A stretch of 64,000 nt of DNA from Dryomyza anilis (taxonomy: Eukaryota; Arthropoda; Insecta; Diptera; Dryomyzidae), in contig OX638132.1 of NCBI GenBank assembly GCA_951804985.1, forward strand, positions 101,794,026 to 101,858,025. Reading direction: 5' to 3'. Shown here one piece after another: positions 1-10,272 of the stretch (position 1 is the first letter of the stretch; every line of letters begins with the position of its first letter). The notes beneath the pieces are model-generated. The model was not told the origin of the DNA, ran no database searches, and was given only the letters and a program-made list of their open reading frames with translations. The position numbers and the translations under genes are program-made.

Positions 1-869
1 ATTTTTCAGTATAAAAAAAACTTAAATTAATTGATTTCCATCGATGCTGTTCTGTTAAATATTTGCTTTTTGTCTGTCAAATGTTTTAATTTCGATTAAA
101 TGTCAAATTGCGAACATGCTCGATAACACTAAAATGTATCGGCCACGACAAACTGGATAAAATGGAAATTTCATATCTAAATAAATCATTAACTGTGAAA
201 TGACTAAATATAACATAACATTAGAATTAATAAGAATCGAATGAAAATTGTATCCAAAATTAAAATTAACCTTAAATTACAATAAAAAAATATCTATCGA
301 TCGATATTGTATTACATTCACAATTGCAATTCGACACAATTCAAAATACACGTATTTCAATCGAATTCCATTCTTGTAATTCCTCTAAAAACGAATTAAA
401 TTCATTTAACTTGTAAATTTTGTATTTTCAATATAAAAAGTGAATTTCAGAGCATGACCGATCACTTTAAAAATAATCGAAAGTATTGAAAATCAACTGA
501 AATTTAAAATAAAACTTCAAAAAAAAAAACATTTTTCTCAAATATTTCAAATAAACTAAATTATTAATTAAATAAAACTCTACTCTCACTTCAAATAAGC
601 TAACCTCTAAAACTAACACAAAATAATACCAACGTAACCTATAATAAAAAAATTCTAATAGTCTAACCTAAAATTCTAAAAATTAACCTAAAACTTATTT
701 TAAATGTTGTCTAAATTTATACACACTGCACTTTAGCCTTTTTATTAGAAATATTTCCCAATTTTTATTGTTGTCCCTTAGCACCACCCATTTATAAATA
801 TTTATTTGCAAATTTCTTTTAATTTTGTTCTCTTTCGTATTGCTGCTAATTTTTATTTTCTTTTTGCAG
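1..869 (+). other. AT-rich intron upstream of the first gene's last exon
   Basis: Very AT-rich sequence with no credible coding region on either strand. It ends in a pyrimidine-rich tract and a CAG acceptor at 867-869, directly before an open frame that stays open to 2940. I read it as the 3' part of an intron of the gene whose last exon follows. No repeat family was recognised here. Confidence 0.7.
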
Positions 870-2940
870 CATCAAATCAGCTGGTGGCGGCACCAACAAC
901 TCCAAGCAGTCCCAGCAGCAACGGCACCATGCGCCCAACTCCTCGCACGCGTTGACGCCCAACGGCAGTATGCCCAAATCAACGCCCAGTAGCACAGACG
1001 ACATGAACTCGGCGCTGCTGAAATCTCCAAGCGGCGATTCTACAGATGTCGCGGCAGCGGCTGCTGCAGCTACACACGGCATGTTTGGCAAATTTAAAGG
1101 TTTCACATTGCGTCCGCTCAACGATGAGCGCAGCACACAGCCCACGGACGCCAAACTTGTAGCGCCCAATGTAGCCTTTGTACATCCGGTGAGCAAGGCC
1201 GCAGCGGCGGCGGCCACATTAAACGAAGCTGCCGCACTAAATGGCGGTGTACCACAGCGTTTGGCACCACCGCCACCTGTCGTGGCAGGCGCTAAAAATG
1301 ACCTGCCACCCACACACAAAGGCACCTGGGGTCGCAAGTCGCAGGCACCTGCTTTGCCGCCACCAAATCCAGGCACGCAACCGCGTCCCATAATCTCGTT
1401 GCCCGTGCTGGAGACTTCAACGTGCACGCATGCGCAAGATCTAACGCTGCCGCTGCAGCCAACTGTGTCCGACAAGTCGCCTGTGCGCGCGGCACCTTTA
1501 AAACCAGCGCCTGCACCGCCCGTGCCGCTGCACGTCGATCCCAAGCTAAATGTAAAACGCGACGGCACCATACGCCGCATTGCTTCGTTTCTCAAAAAGG
1601 AAGACAAACAGCAGCAGCCGCTTAAAGAGAAGACCTACATGGATCGGGAAAAGTTGAAGAATATTGAAATTTCGGCGCCTATGCCACAGGTCGCCGCCGA
1701 AACTTCCTCCTCCAACTCAGACTCCGAACAGCAGGAGACTAAAAATCTGGTAAAACGCGCGCAGTCAATGCGTTCGCCCAGCAAGAAGACGCACATACAA
1801 AGTTTTGGCTCAATGCGCAGTCCACCAGGCAGCGACGCACGTCCGAAGAGCATTGTGAATAGCGCCGCACGCCCCAAGTCACCACCGCCGCGTCCACCAC
1901 CACTCTCGAAAGCCAACTCGACAACATCTTCGGGATATCAGCTGCCTATAACGACAAAATCCAACGCCGAAAACAGCTACGACGATTGTGAATTTGTCGA
2001 GCGACATGCGCGCGACTCGCACGCGACAATGAACGATAACATCTATGCGGTTATCGATGAAATACCGCCAGCGGCGCAAACTCTAAAGCGCAGCGATCTG
2101 GTGAGTGTCTGCAGCGTGGGCAGCGCTGCTGGCGGCGTTGGTGATCTGGGGCTGTTGAGTGAAATTGTCAACGAAATTGAGAAACGCAACGGCGACTCGA
2201 TTTATACAGCGTCAACTTTGAACAAGGCGCCAGCAACTAAAGCAGCAGCCGCCACAACCAACACACCTAAAGAGGAGTTGAAGGAAACAAAAACTACAAA
2301 AGTTACGTCGCCCGTGGACAACGAGACGGCAGCGACAAAAACGAGCGGCGGCTATTTGCGCGCGACACCGCTTAATGCGCCAATAGCACGCGTTGCCCCA
2401 ACGCGCTCCGATCTCTCGCCGACTACAGCTTTCTCCAGCTTTAAGCCGACAACTGTGAGTGGGAGTAGCGCAAAGTCTGCGGCGGTGGCAGGAACAACAA
2501 CGCATCAAAGTCGCTACGGCGGCACGACTGCTATAAACAAAACTAAATCATTTAGCAAATCGCCAACGCCTTTAAGCAAAAAACCTACAACAGCAGCAGC
2601 AGTGCCAACATCAACAACAACGACAAAGTCTACACTGCCAGCTACAACAGCAACAAGTGGCGCTGCAGCTGCTGTTGCGACACCGCCCAAACCTAAGCCG
2701 CTTACCACAAAACCCAGCGTTGCAACAAATGCGCGCAGCAATGTTAATGTTGCCGGCAGTCGTCTGGGACGTGCGCCCTCCACCACAACAGCATCCAGCA
2801 CCGCCAGCAAGTTTGGTGGTAGCTCTGGCAGTGCGGCAGCGCCGCGTGCTGCACCTGTTGTGAAATCAACGAATATTGCGTCGCTGCAACAACGTTTTGA
2901 AGGCAGTAGCGGCGGCAGTGCCGGTGTAGCGCGAAAATAG
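870..2940 (+). CDS. Last coding exon of an unidentified proline-rich, low-complexity protein
   Basis: The frame is open from the splice acceptor (CAG at 867-869) to the TAG at 2938-2940. One base completes a split codon, then 689 codons follow from 871. The first in-frame ATG is at 970, but the open frame and acceptor argue for a 3' exon rather than a gene start. The protein is Ala-, Pro-, Ser- and Thr-rich with Ala runs (near 1048-1070 and 1197-1215). It has an SH3-ligand-like PPPRPPPL stretch (1885-1908) and basic Ser-rich patches such as RAQSMRSPSKK. A more ordinary, probably conserved segment at about 1920-2210 contains YDDCEFVE, NIYAVIDE (a possible phosphotyrosine motif) and LLSEIVNEIEKR. 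The C-terminus is basic and Ser/Thr-rich, ending near IASLQQRFE. No enzymatic domain or membrane segment is seen. This looks like a cytoskeletal or signalling scaffold tail. That is inference, and I do not recognise the gene. High GC relative to its flanks supports real coding. Confidence 0.85.
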
Positions 2941-3504
2941 TTTATTTTTTAAATGTTAAAAATTTTGTTTTTAAAGTTACGCTAATTAAAACAAAAAACG
3001 CCTAATTTAATTGTAAAAAAATACCTATTATTTAAGTGATATTCATTCCTTGATAAAGAAAATACTTTTTAGACGTCGAACGATTTTTGTTTAGGTTTTT
3101 TCTTTTTTTTAAATGTAGATTTTTAGAGCTTGGTTTAGAAAATATATATTTATTTTTATATTTCTGTTAACAATATATTGTATTTATATTTATAGGGTAT
3201 TCGTGATCTGTGCTAAAGAGTGTTTTGCATTTTTGAAAAATTCTTTTAGGGTTCTACTATTTTTAGTATTTTCTAAAATTCGGTTATTTAACTTAACTTT
3301 ATGTGCAAATGTTGAATTTAACTATTGTAAAACATTTAAAAACTGTTTTCATTTGTAAACTTTATCAACTTATGTTGAAATGTATATAAAATAACATTTT
3401 CTATTAATGTTTTTATTTCATTAAGTATTACTCTGTATTTTTTAAATGTTTTGATTACTATTTCATAACTTCGATTAGTAAAATGTTAAAAATAACGTTA
3501 AGGT

Positions 3505-4280
3505 ATGCAGACAATGTTAAATTTGACATAATATGTCAAATTTAACAGTAGTACAATTTAACATAATGTATACAAATATGTTAAGTTTAAGGTATTTTAC
3601 ATTTTATGTAATTTTTAACCTATACAACATATTTCGTTTGATTTGACTTATAGTGATGAGTTTTTTGAATCAGACATATACATAATGTTAAATTTAACAT
3701 AATTGACATATAAACATGTTAAATTTCTCATTTATAATATTTTTTATTAAATTAAACATATTAAACATGTTAAATTTAACATTAGTACTTAGTATGTTAA
3801 ATTTTCAATGTTGCATTTAGTAAATTGTATTCATCACAATTAACATTATGTTAAATTTCAAATAAAATGTTAAATTTAACATGTCATATTAATGTTAACA
3901 TATTATGTTAAATTTAAGATGGGAAATTTTAATTTTCTTCACATATTTTAAATTTTCTGTTAAATTTTGACATTTGTAAAAATTAATTATTACACCCAGA
4001 TTATACTACATAAATAATAGTTTTTTTTTATTAAAAATATTCAGTAGGATAAATTATTATTTTAATCGGAAAATACCATTAAATACTAGAAAATACAATG
4101 ACATTGCCATTGAGTTTATATGAAAATTTTTATTTTGTGTATACTATTAAATCAATAATTGTCCTATTGACCAATTTTAATGGGATTTGAAGGAATCTGG
4201 GTGTACTGTAAATTTAACATATAATGTTAATTTTAAACAGTATCTTTTAAAATGCACTTCTGTTGATCATGTTAAATGTA
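3505..4280. repeat. Cluster of TGTTAAATTTAACA palindromic motifs
   Basis: About a dozen full or half copies of the short palindrome TGTTAAATTTAACA occur in under 800 bp, for example near 3513, 3529, 3685, 3716, 3766, 3849, 3868, 3904 and 4205. Spacing is irregular, so this is not a simple tandem array. It flanks and brackets the MITE at 3991-4205. A degenerate AT satellite is the simplest reading; function is unknown. Confidence 0.6.
3991..4205 (-). mobile_element. MITE with TACACCCAGA ends, copy 1
   Basis: About 215 bp beginning TACACCCAGA and ending TCTGGGTGTA, so the inverted ends are bounded by TA on both sides. A TA duplication would fit a Tc1/mariner-type nonautonomous element. A second copy lies at 30331-30553 in the opposite orientation. 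Internal blocks correspond between them, such as GTCCTATTGACCAATTTTAA here and its reverse complement there. There is no ORF. Confidence 0.8.
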
Positions 4281-4533
4281 AAATGGCCCATTGTTCATGA
4301 AAAACCAAAAACATTTAAAACGTCTAATAATTCAATTAGCACAGAGCTCGGATCCTATTAATCGGCCCTATTGGAAATAAATATTACCACAAATTATCCT
4401 AAGAGTATGATGGAAAAAAACATATAATATATCCACAAAAGAGCTGAATTTGTATTTAAAATATTTCAGTGGTTAAATTTTCGGGCAGTAGAAATTAAAT
4501 GGCGCTGTAAATTACAATTTAAAATTGCGTCCA

Positions 4534-4867
4534 CACAGAAAAAAATAATCGACGTAAATATAGCAACCGATATTAATTGCATTCATTAATCAATCCAGCA
4601 GTGAATTTCATTGCTTGAAATTTAATGAAAACATTCGTTTTATAAGCAATTGGGTTAGCTAATATGAATATTTGTACGTCAATGCAGCAAATAATTTAGT
4701 TGGCGTAGTTTTAGCAAACATAATTGCTGAAACTGCGCCAACTAATTAATTTGCTGCTTGAAGATAAGCAAATATTTTCATTAAATTAGTGAATTTCATT
4801 GCTGGATTGATTAATGAATGCATTTAATATCGGTTGCTATAATTACGTCGATTATTTTTGTCTGTGT
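4534..4867. mobile_element. Long-TIR palindromic MITE
   Basis: A ~334-bp element whose two halves are imperfect inverted repeats along nearly their whole length. The left end reads CACAGAAAAAAATAATCGAC and the reverse complement of the right end reads CACAGACAAAAATAATCGAC. Similarity continues through GATTAATGAATG and a central pair of GTTGGCG/CGCCAAC blocks with a few indels. No ORF is present. The target duplication is not clear. It sits inside the probable 3'UTR. Confidence 0.8.
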
Positions 4868-5757
4868 ACGATTTAAAAAAAGTATCCTAAACAACACCAT
4901 TCAACGCAGCCACTTTAAAGCCCTTGAAGCACAAAAAAAAAAAAAAATAAACACTTCGTACTGAGCATAAATAAAAAATACGCATATATTAAATTATTTT
5001 TAAAAGCATTAAAAATGTATTAATATTTTTGAATCTCATGTTTAGTTTCTTGTAATTTTATTAACTAATATTAAGTTATTATTGTAAATAAAAACCAAAG
5101 ACGAAACATGCTAAACGAAACGACGAAACAACAATTAAAACAATAACTAAATATCGAAATTAAGTTCAAAACTTTTGTACAGTTTAAACAGTTATTTAAA
5201 TCTATATTATATATGTGTACAACAACAATAAGAAGAAGAACATAAACTAGTAGAATAGCAGCAAAAAAATTAAAAATAGTTTAAAAAAAATAGTAAAATA
5301 TAAACTATTTTCATATTTCCTAGCAGACAATTTTGGTAGCTCTTAGCATAATTCAACTATTATTAATATTATAATTATTATCCAAATATTTGTAACGTCT
5401 ATAATATTGTATTAACCATGCCCCCAAAGCCCAATACTAAAAATAACAAAACAAAACAAAGAAAAAAAATCAAACTACTTATATAAAAATCAATAATTAT
5501 GATAAACAGTTTCCTAAAATCGTTAATCGTTGTGTGTTTTAAGAGCATTTCTTCGTGTTTCTCGAACTGTGTTTCTGAAATTATTTTTATATTAAATATT
5601 ACAACATAGTATCGTCTATAAGTTAGTGCTAAAAATATAAAATATATTAATTGTATTTAAAACGATGTATGAAATTTGAATTATTAAATGCGATTTTCTA
5701 TTAAATTGGCATTTAGCGAATTCCATGTGGAATGCATTCAACTAATTGCAAAAAGAA

Positions 5758-5820
5758 AATAAAAAATAATAAAATATAAATTTTACAAATAATATTTACG
5801 TGATGTTGTCTTTTATTTAT
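5758..5820 (+). terminator. Candidate polyadenylation site of the first gene
   Basis: An AATAAA hexamer at about 5758 is followed by more AATAAA-like A-rich sequence and a GT-rich element at 5800-5815 (TGATGTTGTCTTTT). This is the best-placed poly(A) signal before repeat-rich sequence starts. Which signal is used cannot be decided from sequence. Confidence 0.35.
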
Positions 5821-5824
5821 AGTA

Positions 5825-6207
5825 TATAGTTTTTATTTATTATTTTTATTATAATCTATTAAAAATTAAATTAAGAGTTCTATAATAAAATTAAATTTTA
5901 GTTGAATTCGTTTGAATTCTTTTTTTTTTGTTTGAAAGATGTCTTTTAGTTATCTTTTAAATGTTATCAATATCCGAAAGTCGTTCGAAATATTACGAAA
6001 AATAAGTTTTTTTTTGTAAAACAAAGGATTGAACGAATGATATCTTTTTGATTTGTCTGATTTATATCTGAATTATATACAAAATTGTGTCTTAAAGTTA
6101 TTATCTAAAGATAGTCTTAGTCATCTAAAAGTGATTCAAAAATGATATGCTAAATATATAAAAAATATATCAAGAGAAAATTATTTCCAGAAAATACATC
6201 CACACCG
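5825..6207. other. AT-rich intergenic sequence, nothing recognised
   Basis: Low-complexity AT sequence without ORFs, repeats of note or regulatory motifs that I can support. Confidence 0.5.
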
Positions 6208-6267
6208 TAATATTAAATAAATAATATTAAATAAATAATATTAAATAAATAATATTAAATAAATAAA
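6208..6267. repeat. 14-bp microsatellite (TAATATTAAATAAA)x4
   Basis: Four exact tandem copies of a 14-bp unit at 6208-6263, followed by a partial TAAA. Confidence 0.95.
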
Positions 6268-6460
6268 ATACAATTTTTTTGCGACCCAATTGCCGGCCAA
6301 AAAGCCCAGACGAGGCTTATTGCCACAAATTTGGATCCATTAAAGTGTTGTTTCACCTATTTGGAACATGAACTATATTGAACAGTGCTTGGATTAAAAG
6401 ATGGAGTGCTTGTCGTTTAATAAAACAGATTTTAAAGGACAAATATATGTTATGGCTAAT

Positions 6461-9400
6461 ACAGAGAGTATAAATATATAAAGAGATTTCATCCGAGTTC
6501 GAATTATCTGAGAGCGCAAAAACGATGTGTCCAACATTGGTCAGGGTTATCGCGAGGAATTCCGGCATGGTTGTCGCGATTAAAATAAAAAACAGCTGTT
6601 TTGTTTCACTCATTTCTGCAATATTTTCACTCATTTTGCGTGTATGCATTATTTTTTCTATTTTTAGATTTTAGCCGAACGAATTTTAGCAATCGGTTTG
6701 TGGGCAATCGTGTTTTGCCGAATATGTTGCAAATTATGAATGAAAATATTTTTACAATTGACGGAATTTATTTATTTTGTATTTTATGCATAATTGATGT
6801 CCGCCATGTGTTTACCCATATTTATTGCATATTATTTGCCTATATTAATTACAATTATACTACTGGAATACTATTGGAATAATTATAAAATATTTAATTC
6901 TTAAATAATAAATATATATTATTATATTTTCGTTGTAGAAGTAAAACTAACTAATCAAATACATTCATTCCAATTTTTTTTTAAACTTTGTTGATTAATA
7001 TAATAATAAAAAATGGATTAATTTCAGAAGTTGAAATTCCATTCGAAAAAAGTTCTTATTTTGTATTTTTTCTATTTTTAGATATACATTTGCCGAACGA
7101 ATTTTAACGATCGGTTTTTGGCAATCGTTTGTGCCGAAAACGTTGAAAATTATGAATGAAATTCTTTTTACAATTGGCAGAATTTATTTATTTTGTATTT
7201 TCTGCATAATTGATGCTTGCATAATTAACCAAGTATTTGAACATACTATATACATTACATTATATATTAATATACTATTGGAATACTATTGAAATAATTA
7301 AGGACAAATAAAATAAATATATATTTTTAAATATAAATTGATTTTAAAATTTTTGTTGAAGTCGTATGACTAATTAAATACATTCATTTGATTAACTTAT
7401 TTTTATATTATGTAATATTATACTCTCAAATATAAAAACTATTTTTGTAAACCGAGTGATGAAATTTTTGAGTTTATAGAGGTTTTCACGAAAATTTTGT
7501 AATTTTCACCAATAATTTAGTTATAATTTTTTGGTTTTAAAACACTGTTTTTATAAAAATTTAACTTAAAAAAAAACAATTTAAAATTTTCAGTTTAATA
7601 TTTAGCAAACATTTAGTTAAATTACAAATTTTTATTATTTATTAAAAGTATTTATTTAATGATTTAATATCATTTGTATAAAGATAGATTAAATTGCAAT
7701 TTGTACAAAAAAAAAACGTATTATTTTAATAGTTTTTTAAAATAAAGTAAAAACATCATAAAATTTGATAAATAAATTATTATAAATTATAAAGTCAATT
7801 CAATTAAAAAATAATATGTTGCACCGAGGGAAAAGTAAAAAAAAATAAATAAATACATTTCGGCACGTTTTCACCCTTAGTCGTTTTATTTAAATCCAAA
7901 CACTTTTTATTTAAATTTGAATTTAATTAATTATATTTGAATACTTTTTATTATGTTATTATTCTTACACGTTTTAAAAATATTTTGTTGTAAACTCGGA
8001 CATTTTTATTTTAACCAGATGTATTTAGTTTCGCACCTTAATAAAAATATGTATGTATATACAAAAGTACTAAAACACATGATCGTTCATATTATTTTGG
8101 CCACCACTGTATATATTTTTGATACCTATTGCATTTATTGTAAACATTTTTATCTACATAATAACAAGTAATACCTGCATATGAACTATGAACATGAAAT
8201 AAAATGTATTCAAATATAATTAATTAAATTCAAATTTAAATAAAAAGTGTTTGAATTTAAATAAAACGACTAAGGGTGAAAACGTACCGAAATGTATTTA
8301 TTTATTTTTTTTTACTTTTCCCTCGGTGCAACATATTATTTTTTAATTGAATTGACTTTATAATTTATAATAATTTATTTATCAAATTTTATGATGTTTT
8401 TACTTTATTTTAAAAAACTATTAAAATAATACGTTTTTTTTTTGTACAAATTGCAATTTAATCTATCTTTATACAAATGATATTAAATCATTAAATAAAT
8501 ACTTTTAATAAATAATAAAAATTTGTAATTTAACTAAATGTTTGCTAAATATTAAACTGAAAATTTTAAATTGTTTTTTTTTAAGTTAAATTTTTATAAA
8601 AACAGTGTTTTAAAACCAAAAAATTATAACTAAATTATTGGTGAAAATTACAAAATTTTCGTGAAAACCTCTATAAACTCAAAAATTTCATCACTCGGTT
8701 TACAAAAATAGTTTTTATATTTGAGAGTATAATATTACATAATATAAAAATAAGTTAATCAAATGAATGTATTTAATTAGTCATACGACTTCAACAAAAA
8801 TTTTAAAATCAATTTATATTTAAAAATATATATTTATTTTATTTGTCCTTAATTATTTCAATAGTATTCCAATAGTATATTAATATATAATGTAATGTAT
8901 ATAGTATGTTCAAATACTTGGTTAATTATGCAAGCATCAATTATGCAGAAAATACAAAATAAATAAATTCTGCCAATTGTAAAAAGAATTTCATTCATAA
9001 TTTTCAACGTTTTCGGCACAAACGATTGCCAAAAACCGATCGTTAAAATTCGTTCGGCAAATGTATATCTAAAAATAGAAAAAATACAAAATAAGAACTT
9101 TTTTCGAATGGAATTTCAACTTCTGAAATTAATCCATTTTTTATTATTATATTAATCAACAAAGTTTAAAAAAAAATTGGAATGAATGTATTTGATTAGT
9201 TAGTTTTACTTCTACAACGAAAATATAATAATATATATTTATTATTTAAGAATTAAATATTTTATAATTATTCCAATAGTATTCCAGTAGTATAATTGTA
9301 ATTAATATAGGCAAATAATATGCAATAAATATGGGTAAACACATGGCGGACATCAATTATGCATAAAATACAAAATAAATAAATTCCGTCAATTGTAAAA

Positions 9401-9689
9401 ATATTTTCATTCATAATTTGCAACATATTCGGCAAAACACGATTGCCCACAAACCGATTGCTAAAATTCGTTCGGCTAAAATCTAAAAATAGAAAAAATA
9501 ATGCATACACGCAAAATGAGTGAAAATATTGCAGAAATGAGTGAAACAAAACAGCTGTTTTTTATTTTAATCGCGACAACCATGCCGGAATTCCTCGCGA
9601 TAACCCTGACCAATGTTGGACACATCGTTTTTGCGCTCTCAGATAATTCGAACTCGGATGAAATCTCTTTATATATTTATACTCTCTGT
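6461..9689. mobile_element. 3.2-kb near-perfect palindrome, Foldback-like element
   Basis: The left arm (6461 to about 7950) and right arm (about 8200 to 9689) are inverted copies of each other. Matching points at the outer ends (ACAGAGAGT at 6461 and ACTCTCTGT ending 9689) and inner ends (ATTTGAATAC at 7935 and GTATTCAAAT ending 8215) give the same coordinate sum, 16150. So there is essentially no net indel over 1.5 kb, and only scattered mismatches are seen. Each arm contains two diverged direct repeats of ~340 bp (6653-6990 and 7066-7400; mirrored on the right), both starting TTTTTCTATTTTTAGA and containing GCCGAACGAATTTTA. Long inverted arms with internal direct repeats are the architecture of Drosophila Foldback/Galileo elements, but no transposase is present and assignment is inference. 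Short ORFs in the arms are identical only because the arms are. Flanks beyond the arms show weak further inverted similarity. Confidence 0.85.
8085..8112 (-). repeat. Tc1/mariner-like end sequence in the palindrome loop
   Basis: The minus strand reads ACAGTGGTGGCCAAAATAAT after a TA, closely resembling Tc1-family terminal repeats. No partner end or transposase was found in the ~240-bp loop, so it may be a solo terminus or chance. Confidence 0.35.
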
Positions 9690-10178
9690 TTATACTCTCT
9701 GCTCTCTGTACGGAACTTTTGACATATATCATGGACACGAACCAGTTTGGTGAACATGTAAAGGCGAATTGGTGAAAAATTTAAAGCGAATAAGTGAAAT
9801 GTCAGACAACGAGCCTGATATTTGAACACAACCACAAATGACACAAATATGACAATCGAATGTTTTCTTTGAAGTGATAAATGATTTTTAATTTAGTTTA
9901 ATAAACTTTATAATTAATTATAATCTGTACCCCGTACCCTGTGTGTGGTTGTGGACCGACCGCCGGCAACAATCGAAGTCGTGAAGTCGTCGTCCGTCCG
10001 GATTGTCGACGACAGGGACCGGATAATGATAAGTAGCCGACCCCAAACCGGCTAATTGCGTTTTTGTGTTATGTGCTACACATAACCAAATAAAAAAATC
10101 TGCATTTTCTTAAAACTGCAGCTTGTAACAAATTGTATATAAACTATTAAAAACTTAATTAATAACAAATTTTAAAGA
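9690..10178 (+). promoter_or_regulatory. Upstream and promoter region of mitochondrial MetRS
   Basis: This 489-bp stretch lies between the foldback palindrome and the MetRS start codon. It contains a locally GC-rich block (about 9940-10060) and a perfect 8-bp inverted repeat GTTATGTG-CTA-CACATAAC (10068-10086). A TATATAAA at 10136-10143, about 40 bp before the ATG, is possible as a core promoter element but unproven. The GC-rich block could also be a retroelement remnant. No transcription start can be fixed from sequence. Confidence 0.4.
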
Positions 10179-10272
10179 ATGTTAGCGCATAATTTAAGGC
10201 AACTGCGTAGCTTTGCCACACAGACAAGCGGCAGCTGTTACGTGACAACGCCGATTTTCTATGTAAATGCGG
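10179..10272 (+). CDS. MetRS-m: MetRS-m exon 1: presequence and strand leading to HIGH
   Basis: ATG (10179) plus 31 codons and one base, donor GTGAGT at 10273. It encodes the basic mitochondrial targeting presequence and [11 protein letters not shown], the conserved MetRS start of the Rossmann fold. The split codon completes to Ala across a 66-bp intron. Confidence 0.95.

Larger units (their letters stand above)
2941..5790 (+). other. Probable long 3'UTR of the upstream gene, carrying two MITEs
   Basis: There is no coding potential. Unique-looking AT-rich sequence runs to a good poly(A) signal at about 5758 with a GT-rich stretch after it. This suggests a 3'UTR of about 2.8 kb, interrupted by MITEs at 3991-4205 and 4534-4867 and by a cluster of TTAAATTTAACA-like palindromes. 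The UTR extent is inferred; earlier poly(A) sites are possible. Confidence 0.4.

Noticed and set aside
846..1607. 253-codon open frame on the minus strand opposite the first exon
   Set aside because: A shadow of the GC-rich coding strand: Ala/Gly/Cys-rich, with no domain and no independent support.
6353..6882. Short open frames repeated at 6353-6882 and 9268-9722
   Set aside because: They are the same sequence in the two palindrome arms. Conservation comes from arm identity, and they resemble no known protein.
9940..10060. Retroviral-type primer-binding site or LTR end in the GC-rich block before MetRS-m
   Set aside because: No LTR partner, no clear TGG primer-binding match and no internal domain; left as promoter-region sequence.
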